The position numbers were made by a program, and so were the translations under genes. The notes under the pieces were generated by a model. It worked only from the letters and a program-made list of their open reading frames with translations, was not told the origin of the DNA and made no database searches. Source: Ctena decussata (Eukaryota > Mollusca > Bivalvia > Lucinida > Lucinidae). From it: 64,000 nucleotides of DNA. This document shows, piece by piece, positions 1 through 11,900 of this stretch. Location: contig OZ022500.1 in the NCBI GenBank assembly GCA_963989385.1, forward strand, positions 75,822,289 to 75,886,288. Reading direction: 5' to 3'. Position 1 is the stretch's first letter. Each line of letters begins with the position of its first letter.

Positions 1-2378
1 TCTCAGCTATATGTCTTTTGGCCAACTGCACCTTTTATTGGTTGCCATGGAAACCAAAACGCAAAAAAATGGAAACAAAATACTTCATTTTTTATCTCCG
101 CTGAAGCCACTGGGCTGATAAGGCCAAGATTTCATTTGTAGTATCCTAAGGCTGGAGGATTGATAGTAAGCGTTTTTTTATGAAAATCGGCTCTTTAATT
201 TGGCTGCTATGCCAACTTAGAGTTGCATTGACTTATAGTGGGGAAAATTGAAAAATTACATTTCTTGCCAAGCCATTGCAGTTTTGTTGACAAAACCTTT
301 TTTAGAAATGTTCCTTGAGAAGTCTTCTATCAGCTGTATGTTTTCTGGCCACTGCTGCTGTTATTAGTTGCCATGGAAACCAAAAGCAAGAAATATGAAA
401 AAAAAATACTTAAAAAATTATCTCCTCTAAAGCCATGGCTCCAATAAGGTCCAGATTTCATCTGTAGTATTTCTTAGGCTGGGGGATTGAAAGTTTATGT
501 TTATACCCCCGGCATACGAAGTATGTCAAGGGGTATATAGTTTTTGTCTTTCCGTCCGTTCGTCCGTCTGTTCGTCCGTCCGTCCGTTCGTTCGTCCGTA
601 TGTAAGTTAACATTTGCGTTAAAGTTTTGTGTTAGGTTTTTTCTTTTGCTTCTGTTATCCAGAGCTTGTTCATAAGTACTTAGTGTTACTACAGGATGGA
701 TACCGATCAGTATGCATCACCTTGATGCTGCTGCTGACCAAAGGTCAAGGTCACAGACTTAGAAATTCTTATAACATTTGCGTTAAAGTTCTGCGTTAAG
801 TTTTTTTCTTTTGCTTCTGTTATCCAGAGCTTGTTCATAGGTGCTTAGTGTTACTACAGGATGGATACTGATCAGTATGCATCACCTTGATGCTGCTGCT
901 GGCCAAAGGTCAAGGTCACAGACTTAGAAATTCTTATAAAATTTGCGTTAAAGTTTTGCGTTAAGTTTTTTCTTTTGCTTCTGTTATCCAGAGCCTCTTC
1001 ATAAGTGCTTAGTGCTACTACAGGACGGATACTGATCAGTGTGCATCACCTTGATGCTGCTGCTGGCCAAAGGTCAAGGTCACAGACTTAGAGATTTATA
1101 TAACAGTTGCATTAAAGTTTTGTGTTAAGTTTCTGCTTTTGCTCTGTTTTCATGAACTTCTTTACTCGAACTTGTTGATATGTGCTTATTGGTACTACAG
1201 GATGGATACTGATCAGTTTGCACCACCCTGATGCTTCTGCAGGCCTAAGGTCAAGGTCTCAGACTTAGAAATTTCTACAGCAGTTGTTTGAAAGTTTTGT
1301 TTCAAGATTTTGCTTTTGCTCTATCTTTTTGACAGCTTCTGTTGAAATTTGTTGAGATGTGCTTAGTATTACTACAGGTTGGACACATATTAGTACCTAA
1401 GGGCAAGGTCACAGACTTAGAAATTTATATAACAGTGTTAAAGTTTGTATTGAGCTGTATCTGTTTGCTTATGTTTTTGATATACTTGAATGGAACCTTT
1501 TGATGTGCGACTAGATTTACTGCGAGGTTGAGATAGTTTTGTTGACATCATCTGGCTGCTGCTGCTGATTGTAGGTCAGGCTCACAGACTTTGAAATTTA
1601 TATAACCAATTGTGTTAAAAAAGAACTTTAAGTTTGTATTGTTTTGATTATTGTGAAATCTTAAGATGTAGCCTAGTGATATGTGCCTACATGGGCATGC
1701 AATGTTTATTTCCTATAGGTGGTGGCGCTGGCCGGGGGTATACGTGAGCCCCTTCTCACTTGCTCTAGTTTTTAATAAAAATTGGCTCTTTAGTTTGGTT
1801 GCTTTGGCAACTTAGAGTTGCGTTGACTTAAACATAATGGGGACAATTGAAAAATGGCATTTACTGCCAAGCCATTGCAGATATATTGACAAAACTGTTA
1901 TAGAAATGTTCCTTGAGAAGTCATCTTTCAGCTATATGTTTTTGTCCCGCTGCACTTTTTATTGGTTGTCATGGAAGCCATAGAGCAAAAAAAAAAAGGG
2001 GAAAAAAAGCATAAAAGAATTCTCTTCTAAAGCCACTAGACAGATTGAGTCAGAATTTTTCTTTAGTATCCTTTGCCTAGGGAATTGAAAAGCTGTGTTT
2101 CTTTATGAAAATTGGCTCTTTCGTTTGGTTGCTATGGCAATATTAGAGTCGCTTTGACCTACGATGGGGAAAATTAAAAAAATGGCATTTACTGCAATCA
2201 AAATATGGAAAATAGTTACATATTTTGTTATCAACTCAGCAGACTGTCAGACTGAGACTTAGTAGTTGTATATTTTGTATTAGCCTGTACAAATGTGACG
2301 GCAATTTTGAAATACAAATTTGATAGCAATTTTGAGCTAGAGATCTGGTGAGCTTTGTGGCCCGTGGGCCTCTTGTTA
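1..2378 (+). mobile_element. outer Helentron-like tandem-repeat element (interrupted)
   Basis: A unit of about 310-330 bp (marked by TTGCCATGGAAACC and GAAAATCGGCTCTTT) repeats at 1-502 and resumes at 1770-2378, ending CCCGTGGGCCTCTTGTT. The CTTGTT end is shared with the complete elements at 11838 and 27114. The 5' end is outside the window. Another element (503-1769) is inserted in it. Confidence 0.6.
503..1769 (+). mobile_element. Helentron-like element, ATACCCCCGGCATACG family, nested
   Basis: It starts with a hairpin (CCCCGGCATACGAAGTATGTC) and a (CCGT)n-type microsatellite (550-598). About five 175-180-bp units follow, each holding CTACAGGATGGATACTGATC and AAGGTCAAGGTCACAGACTT. It ends GGCCGGGGGTATACGTGAGC...TGCTCTAGTT. 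The CTAG terminus fits a Helitron CTRR end. Related elements lie at 18784 and 63139. Confidence 0.7.
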
Positions 2379-2606
2379 TTGCTTAGTTTGGAAAATACAC
2401 CGATATATGTCTTTGAAAAATAGTGAGTAGCTGTTGCACTTTTAACCTTTTTTTCAGCTTAAATATGTGTACCAGAATTTGATGCTGTACTTGCTAGAGC
2501 ATTGCACAAATCCATCAGTTTACATAAGCAACCCCCTACAAGAAGAAAGATAAATATTTCCGTGTCAGAGAAGGTATTTCTCTTGGGGGTAATAATAAAT
2601 TATAAT

Positions 2607-2853
2607 TGAGCCGTGACACGAGAAAACCAGCAAAGTGGTTGTGCGCTCAGCACAGACTCAGATCAGCCTGGGCATCCGCTCAGTCTGATCAGAGTCTTCG
2701 CTGTCCGCATGGAGATAGCTTAGACCCTTAGCTACTCTTTTTAAGTGCTTAGCAAAGAGTCTGAGCACTCAGCAGACTGGACGGATGACCAGGCTGATCT
2801 AAGTCTGTGCTGGGCACAAAACCACTTCATTGGATTTCTTGTGTCGCGGCTGA
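2607..2853. mobile_element. foldback MITE A (TGAGCCGCGACACGAG), copy 1
   Basis: A 247-bp near-palindrome runs from TGAGCCGTGACACGAGAAAA to the complementary end GTGTCGCGGCTGA. Inside are inverted GACTCAGATCAGCCTGGGCA arms. It is flanked by a perfect 8-bp direct repeat ATTATAAT (2599-2606 and 2854-2861), a duplication length typical of hAT-type elements. It ends about 20 bp before the NUF2 acceptor. Confidence 0.8.
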
Positions 2854-2882
2854 ATTATAATCTCTGGTTTTGTTCCTTCCAG

Positions 2883-2980
2883 CTGCCCGTAGGCTACAGA
2901 AGATATGCAGTGCTCTCATTAACTTTCAGAGATTCAAGCTGATAAGACTGGATACATTTGATGCTATCAAAGCAGGGATT
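2883..2980 (+). CDS. NUF2: NUF2 exon a: end of CH domain
   Basis: The acceptor is a pyrimidine-rich stretch ending AG at 2881-2882, and the donor GTAAGT starts at 2981. The exon opens with two bases of a split codon, then 32 codons beginning ARRLQKIC and containing ALINFQRF, which resembles the last helix of the Nuf2 CH domain. The preceding exon must end with one spare base; none fits between 1 and 2882, so it lies outside the window. A foldback element ends only about 20 bp upstream of the acceptor. Confidence 0.88.
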
Positions 2981-5900
2981 GTAAGTTCATCAGTGCTCCA
3001 GATAAGGTTACTTTTAGGATAACTTCCTATTTCCTATAAAAGCATATCTAGTGGCGAGTCATTACAACCATCTCTGCGAGAAATTATTTCAGACCTATCT
3101 TCAAAATTCTACCTTATCTGGAGCTCTGGTTGATATTTCACATAGTTGTCAGTAGGGTGGGGTTTTGGGGCAAAAAGTCATGATATTGTTTCTTATATCT
3201 CAGTAGAAGCATAGCATTTATTTTTGTAGAGGATGAACAAAAATATTGGAATTGTCATCAACCTCATACAACTCACCTTGAGCCTTTACAGTTCCGACCA
3301 GTCAGACTGAGGGGGTGGGGGAATTGCTTTAAAGATGAAGAAACTGATGGTGAAATAGTCTGAAGGCCTGAATAGAATCAAGAGCAATTTCTACCCATTT
3401 GTTAAATACATTAAGTTAAATATACTACCCAAAAAGAGGTTACACATCATCATATATTTTTTCAAAGACTACTAATCCATCAAATCAAAGATGTATTTCA
3501 TTGCTACATGTATGCTAAGGAATGTTGTTATACTGGTGAAATATGGCTATATGGAAAAAGCTTACATGATGCAAAACTTCCTTTGAGTAGGATACATTAG
3601 GCACATGTTGAGGTTGCATTGGAGTTGGAGACATTTACCTTGATCATGCGCATGCTTACATGATGATACAGCAGCCCACAAATGTGAGGTTGTACAATAA
3701 TTTTTGGAAGACAACAAAATTGTTCAGCTTCCCCATCCCCTGTAGTTTGGTGTCAGGGTTCTTTTGCAATTTTCGAGAGTATACTAGGTGTGCCTGTTAC
3801 CATCTAAGGTCAGGTAATATGCTTGGAAAATGCATTGCAACTAAGGCTGGGGATATTTGAAGGAACAATGTATGTAGGAAGACAAAATCAGTACTGATTT
3901 TTTATGCCCCCGCCATTAAAAATGGGGGGGCTTTAGTATCACCGCTGTCCGCACGTATGTCCTGTACGTCCGTCCTGTATGTACGTACGAATATGGTTTC
4001 CGTTCGATATCTTTTGAAAACATTGGTATATTGAATTCATATTTTATACACAGGTATATAATCATAAAATACAGGTCAGGTTCGATGTTTGGTAAAATCT
4101 GTCTATTATTGTGAGAGTTATGGCCCTTTTTCGACTTCATTTTGTATGAAAAAATGGTTTCCGTTCGATTTCATTTGAAAACATAGGTGTATTGAATTTA
4201 TTTTTCATACACAGGTATATAATCATAAAATACAGGTCAGATTTGATGTTGGGTAAAATCCATTTATTATTGTGGGAGTTATGGCCCTTTTTCGACTTCA
4301 TTTTATATGAAAAATGGTTTCCGTTCGATATCTTTTGAAAACATTGGTGTATTGAATTCATATATTATATGAAAAGTTACTTGTCTCCAGGCTATTTCTT
4401 TTGGAAAGTTGCATGGCATCCATTTCTGTGATAAGATACAGAATGTTATCACATATCACAGTCATTACACCCCTTCCAACTTCCAACCCCCCCCTCCCCC
4501 CCACACACACACACACACACTTCTCTTGATCCGAGAAGTACAATACATCTACCTAAGGAAAAACATGTACCACACAAGTCTGCCTTTGTGAACCTAGTTA
4601 TCCTACAAGTGCCAGTACCTTAAACAAGACGCCATCTTACTTAGGGCACTAGGCAGGGGCATCTGTGTCCTATGGGCACATTCTAGTTCAGATACAATAA
4701 TGGTCTTGAAATTTCATGGTTGTCTCTCTAGCTTTATTTCAGTGGTAAATGCTAATGTTTTGCTTTTCTGTCCCAGGACCAGCAGCGAGAGTACCATGAT
4801 ACACTGTTAAAGAGAAATGAAGAGTTGAAACAGAAGATCAACAATATTAAGGCTGTGAGGGCACAGCAAGAACCAGAAGTGATTAAGGTAAGATTTTATT
4901 TACCGTAATACTTTAGAGATAAGACAGGGTTTATCCCTCTCCAAAACAACCCAACAAGTCCAGGTTTTTCTTGGAAGAGTCACAAGTGTTTTATTTTTGA
5001 TAATATTTGTAGAATCATTGGTGTGCAAACTTTAGAGTCTTGCAGATTATTTGACCAGTTGATGGCCTATTAAAAGGAAATAGCGACTGACAATTGCTTG
5101 GTCACACATCCAAAACTTGTCAGTAATTCTAAACCAAAACTAAAATCGGAAAGTAAAAAACATGCAAAAATAAAGCAATTTAATGTATGTGATGACATAA
5201 ACTGTCTTCAAGCAAGTACAGACAGCATGCCCAAACCAGCCTGCTCACATGTAAACTGGTTAGGATGCATGCAGTCTGCATTGCTGTACAGTTTTAATAA
5301 CCCTACAATGGGCAATCAGGCTACAGTTTCTTATAACATTCTGTGATAGGGTAGAGTCGGGTAACTTCGGACATGGGGGTAAATTGGGACATACCATTGC
5401 AAACAGTGAAAATCCAGGTGAGACGGCTCATAATGAGCCATTTCATCAGGATTTTCACTGTTTTGCCAGGTATTTTTTATTTAGTTTCAAACAACTGACA
5501 TATAAAGGAAACAATGTCACTGTCCGAATTTACCCGCTGTCAGAAGTTACCCGACTCTCCCCTAAGGCAAGCTGACTCATAGCTCTAGATAAGGAGTATT
5601 TAGTGATGATTAGGGATAATCTGTGTTTGATCTGTTTAAAATCATATGCTGTTACCCCGTCATTAGACTTGCCTCCATGAAGTAGTTCAAATGATGGATG
5701 AATGAGTCTTGTGATTTTATATCCTTTTCAACAGTATTTTAGTCATATCAGGATGACAGGACGGTAATAATGAAAAACTGTAACATAGAAGCCTGTTTAC
5801 AGTTGAATAGATTTCTGCCTCCAGCCCAGATTGAACCCAGACCACTAGCTTAGCAGACCAGCATTCAACCCACTGAGCTACCGGGGCTCCTTTGTGGTTC

Positions 5901-8900
5901 AAATGAGGGTCACAACATAAGTTTCTTGTCCCAGAGGTTAAAACATTTTTCATGCTCAACTCAGCTGAGCATGAAATTTGACCTGCTAATAGATAGCAAA
6001 TTACTGATAAGTACAGTTGTTTTCATGCTCAGTTTAGCTGAGTATGACATTTTCTCTGCTTATGAATATGAAAATGCCAACATTAGTTGGCATTTTCATA
6101 TTTATCAGCATAGAAAATTTCATGCTCAGCTGAGTTGAGCAGGAAAAAAGTTTTATAACCTCAGGGCCAGGGCAAGAAAATAATAACCAACAGACACCAT
6201 GAAATGTGCTGTCAAAGTAGATCTCAACTTAAGCAAATGCTTAAGCTCTGTTTCAGTTATGAGAGTTATTCTTGATATACTGTAAAAATTCCAGATATTG
6301 GGACACTAAAAATAATTACCATAATTGTCCTAAAATTGGAACAGTATGGTTTTACAGTGCAGTAATGTGCCCCAAAAATGTAAATGGGATGGCAAATAGT
6401 GAAAACCCTAATCAGACTGCACCTTGAGGAGCAGTCTGATCTGGGTTTGCACTATTCGCTCAGACCTAACTGTCCCAATGTCCCAATACATAGAATTTTT
6501 AGTTGGGCGGGTGGGGTGGGAGGGAGGCAGTGCGGTTATTGTCAAAATGTCAGTGGGGGTTGGGAGGGGGGTTGCGGTGCGGTTATTGTCAGAATGTCAA
6601 CTTGATGTTTAATAATTCACTATTCCTATATTGAAGGTTCAAGAACAGATAGAGCATGCAAAGGCTCGAATGCAGGAACACCACAGAAATCAAGCCAATA
6701 TACAGAAGTCTATTACTGACGTCAAAACCACCATTTCAGAGAAGATAGCTTATAAAGTAGGTAGTGCTATAAAATATGGCTGTAATGGGCACACTGCCAT
6801 GATTTTTTTTTGTCTCGACTGCAACTAGCAGAAGCGAGACAAATATTTCTTGCACACTGGATAAGGATATCAGCCTGTTTCCCGTGTACCTGCAAATCTT
6901 ATCTCACCCATGTTATCTCACCCAGGACCGGATAAAAATCACGAGCTGTCAATGCATTGGTTGTATTGGCGGTCAGGTATCAGTGTTGTCAAGTGACGTT
7001 GGCATTTTAGATGGTGACATCAGGAAGACGGCAAAAATGACGTCAGTTTATGCACACTAGACGTTGACGTAAAGATCCGAATGTGGTCGTTGAAAGCGGC
7101 GCATTCTTTCAAAATCAAATAGAAACCTCTCAACCACTAAAATTAAGCATTTTAACAAGTTCTAGAGTTAAAACATCAAAGTACTGAAAGGCGGGCATTT
7201 TATTCAAAAGGTTTAGAGAAGATGTTTTGAAAATGTTAACACTCAGACATATGATATATGATGACAGAGGCACACCTTTCCATAAGCTAGCTCTTCTTTG
7301 AAAACAGTAGGGTTTTGTCAAATATTTAGATTATTTTATTGAATACCAGAAATCACAATTGTTAAGCAAAGAAAAAAAAGTTCTAAAAAGTGTTGTTTTT
7401 ATACAGTAGGGGAGCTATTGTGATTGATCTCAGTTTTGAATTGAATGGGTGGAAGAAATGGTGCTTGCGTTTTCCTTCATCCCTGTTACTTGTTCAATGA
7501 ACGTTGCCTTATCTTCTCAACCATAACACGGTCAAGGTTTGAATCATATTGAAGGCAAACTTCTTCTCGACTGTAGACGGTGCTCCATTGCAAATTTCAC
7601 CACCAATTGATTTTGAGGACATTGTCAGAGTCCCCATTTAATATCTGTAATGTTGAAAATTAAGTTTGTTATTCTTAATAGTAGTAAGGATGCAGGCATA
7701 TGCATTCACCCATTTTTTTATTCATGGGCCTCCACATACCGCAAGATGACCATTAGGAAAAAATACAGGATAATTAATTATCAAAAAAATGTCGACATTT
7801 GGCAGACTGAGTTATATTGGGGTCTGACTCTTGTGTGTTTTGCTAATGGATCATTTAGGCTGGGCCACTGTGCCTTGGTGCGGCAATAGCCGCTTTATAG
7901 GTAAACAGCAGTACAGCAATACTTATGAAGTGCTTTGTTGGCATTTAGTGCGTAAATTTAAGTTGTCTTGACTGCATGTTCGCGATTTTCTACACTGGTT
8001 TCAAATTAATCAGGAAATGCCATTAGGCAAGCTTTTTACTGCATATAGCGTAACGGAATACTCCTGGCGGACCACAAAAGACTCTTCACTGACTCCTAAC
8101 GATAAAAGAGCGACCGTAGTCTGTCTAAACTGGTTAAATGCTGACTGCAGTCACTCTGCAAAAGACTAAATATCCATTGCATCCATCTGCAAAAGATCAC
8201 TTTTAACTGCAGTCATCTGTAAGACATAAAATGATGACTGCTGTCTTTTTCTTGTTCAGTTATATTAGTCAGACAAGATGAAAGTCAATAACAACACTGC
8301 CTAGCGGCCACAACCTAGTAATCTCATTCTTTATGACACGTCAGTACAATCAGTGGGCTTCAACTATGCATTGCATGGCACAGCAGATCTTTGCTTTGGA
8401 TTCTTTTTTAAAAGAAGCCAACTTGTAATCACCCATCGGCGAATAAGGCGAATAATTTACGTAATGTATTTAATACCCTTTGATCGCTGGGATAAACATT
8501 GATTTAAGTCGCAAACTGAAGCCTTTTTCAATTTGAATAAATCAACATTAATTATGACGAATCATTCTGCCTTGTTCAGTGCGCTGGATTTTCGAAACTA
8601 TATAGAAATGTCAGAACTATTTTCTCTGTTTCAAAATGTAGAACGCATAGTGTAGGCTTACAAAAACAGAGATATGTTAAGCCCTCCGCTAAACCGTTTT
8701 GACAACCGTAGCTATAGACGGGCTTATAGCCCGCCTATAAACATGGTGTGCAAGAAAAAGTGAATCTCCTATAAAGAGGTCACTCATCTGGAAGTATTTG
8801 CCTCCCTCATTAAACAGGTTACCGTAATGTGCCTAAATTTTGGGACACCTAAAAATTATCAATTTTCCGCTTGGGACAAATGGAAAATTAATAATTTTAG

Positions 8901-11900
8901 GTGTCCCAATACATAGTAACATTATGGTACTTTTGATAGAAAGAATTTACCTCTGTAGGGTCCAATATTTTTCTTTTACTTCTAAAATTGCCCATTTAAG
9001 GAGGGATTCTAACACCAGAAAATCAAATTCTTTTCTGCCAGGAGCATCCATAGTGTAGTGGTCAAAGCACTAGACTACAAATCTAGGGGTCGCAGGTTCA
9101 ATCCCCCATTCTTAATGCTGCCTTATATCTCCAAACTGTTTGATGGATTTGCTTCATACTTGGGAAATGGGACAGTCTGACACTGCAATTTTTCTGATTC
9201 TGTTTATAGATCACTCTGACTTGTATTTCATGGTTCAGTGATTTTACATTGTATCTCCAACACTAACTAATGGATTTGTATGACAGGGCCACATTATCTA
9301 TTGTGTTTTTATAAAGAAATTAGAAAAATACCAGTGGTCTGATTATCTGGGGCTTTAACGTATAAGGTCTTTTTGCTTATAATTTCACTCAGGATCAGAT
9401 GAAATTAACAATTCTAAAAGCTGGGGAAGAAGCTGACAGATTGTCTGTGAAAATTGTTCAGTCACCAGAACGAGTTCGACATGAACAGGATAACATGAAG
9501 AGCCAGCTTAACTCACTGAAAGACGGGCTAGAGAGGAAACGACATAGATTGACAGAGCTACAGACACAACGAGAAAATGTCCTCAGGTGGGCTGGCAATG
9601 CTGAGAAAGGTCTTCAGCTACTAGAGGCTGTCCAGGGGAGCATTAATAAAGAAAAGTAAGTGCTGGAATTTGATGCATTCATATGCTGTATGTTTCGTAA
9701 TGTGACTACTTCCCTTATTTGTAAGAGGGGAGAAAGTGTAGTGGATAATGCACATGACTACCGGAAAATCATGAAAATCCATGGATCGCAGGTTTGATTC
9801 CCTGCTCCTCAAATCTTTCAGATGAGACTTAAACTGAGGTACCTATGTGTTGGTGGGACGTTAAAGTGAAACTCATGTTCAATCATTCTCTCTCTAATTT
9901 GCTCCCAATAACAGTTTTCATCTCCCTTTTATTGTCGCAACTACTTCGCAGGCAGGAGCGGCATAGGGGTCTTTTTCCAGCAGCATCGTAGGTCTTGGCA
10001 GCAGCGGCTGGCGGCAACAATGTTTACCCACTGCATTTAGTTCAATTTCTCGGAGACCAACAAGATGTTGTGATGAAACTTCACCTAATCATACATCATG
10101 ACATTGTTTCTGCTGTACCGGTATTGTTTGCTGACCTTGACCTAATTTCAAGCTTTGTTTAAAATAGCAAAATTTATGTTTACCCACTTCTTTAAGCTTC
10201 ATTTCTCAAAGATTTAAAAGATGTTTTGTGATGAAAATACAAACATACATCATACCATTATCTCTGTAGTACCATTGTTGTTTGCTGACCTTTACCTATT
10301 TTCAAGCTGTATTGAACATAATCAAATTTTATGGCAACTCACTGTATTAAGCTTCATTTCTCAGAGACCAAAAGTTTCTTTTGTGAGGAAATTTCTCATA
10401 AGCATATACCATGACATCATGTCCATAATGCCTGTGTTGTTTGCTGACCTTGACCTACTTTTCCTCTGTTGAACATAGCCAATAATCTCAAACTCAAAAT
10501 AATGCACACTGATCGGCTGCTTCCGAGCATGTACTAGGAAGCAGCCAATCAATGTGCTTTATTTTGAGTTTGAGAACGTACTAAAGTTTTATAACCTCGG
10601 GGCCTGTAGAGTAGTCCAGAGGAAAATACTTTGCAGTTGTGACATAGCTTTCTGCGCAATTCTTGTGTTTATGAGTATAGAGAATTTGAGGTGAAGTACA
10701 AAGGCTTCAGGAAATAGATCTTGTAATTAAATAATGTAATTGTAAAGAATGGACTGTTTTAAGAACAAAAATGCAACATTCACCAACTGTCTTATACAGT
10801 TCAAAGGCAGTAAAACGTTATTAGAACTGGAATTGAGGGTGGGTAAACTTCAGGGGAAGCAACTCTGACATTTTCTTTTCAGCTTCACTTTGCAATGTGG
10901 GTCAAATATTACAGGAAATTATTATGTGGCTCCTCAAAGAGCAAATTCTTTCCTTTAAGAGTAGACCCGACTTTGGAAGGGTTGCATCATCCAGGGAAAC
11001 AGGCAGAAAGTCGGGAAAGTTTTTTTCCCAATGTAAAAAATGGCAGAAAAACATGGAGGCTTACCCACAGCTGCTTACCCACAAACATTTAGGTCTTAGA
11101 AAGCCTAAGTGACTAATGAGCCAAATCACCAACTTGCAGCACGTAGCACATTTGATTCCCCATAAGACAAAGTCTACTCCTAAAGGAAAGAATTGGCTCC
11201 TTCATTTAAGAGTCGAGTCCCATGGAGAAGGGAAGCAGAAATGAAAATAGCAAAATTGCTTCCTCTAAATGTGTACTCTTCAACCCTAAGTCTATAGATA
11301 AATTGGGCACCCAAGTCTAAGGGTATTACAGAACCTTTTTGTCAAGCCAGCTTGCTGTCAGCGAGACATATTTGCCCGTTTGGTGTTGATGCATGTGTGT
11401 ATCCATCTCTCCCTGTCTGTCTGTCTGTTCATCCCTTTACAGCCATATCTTGAGTTTAATAGACCCTAGGACTTAAAAACTTCATCACAAAATGCCCCAC
11501 AAAAATGCTAATTGGCTCCCACAAAACTAGGTCACTGTGACCTACTTTTGCAAAAAAGTACCACATATTTAGTTTTCGAGGTCAGCCCCATATCTCCCTT
11601 TTCGTAGGCTCCAGACCCTTGAAACTCCATCAGTGCATGCACCTTACCACTCCAGGTCACACCCAGCAAAACTAGGTCACTGAGATCTACCTTCTTAAAA
11701 AAATATCACATATTTAGTTTTCGAAGTCGGCCACATATCTTGCTTTTCAAAGGCCCCATACTTTTGAAACTCCAGCTGTGCATACACCTTACCACTCCAG
11801 GTCACCCCAGCAGTACTAGGTCACTGTGACTTACTTTTTAGCTCACCTGAGCACGAAGTGCTCAAGGTGAGCTATTGTGATCGAAATTTGTCCGTCGTCC

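Noticed and set aside
2458..2572. Possible extra NUF2 exon after TTTTTTTCAG with an open start LKYVYQNLMLYLLEH
   Set aside because: All three frames meet stops before the possible donor and the phase needed by the next exon (one spare base) is not met.
9041..9120. tRNA gene with ACA anticodon
   Set aside because: The anticodon stem pairs, but the acceptor and T stems do not; better explained as a SINE head.
10895..11112. Two overlapping ORFs of 65-71 codons
   Set aside because: They lie in the dispersed AAAGGAAAGAATTTGCTC repeat family and have no splice context.
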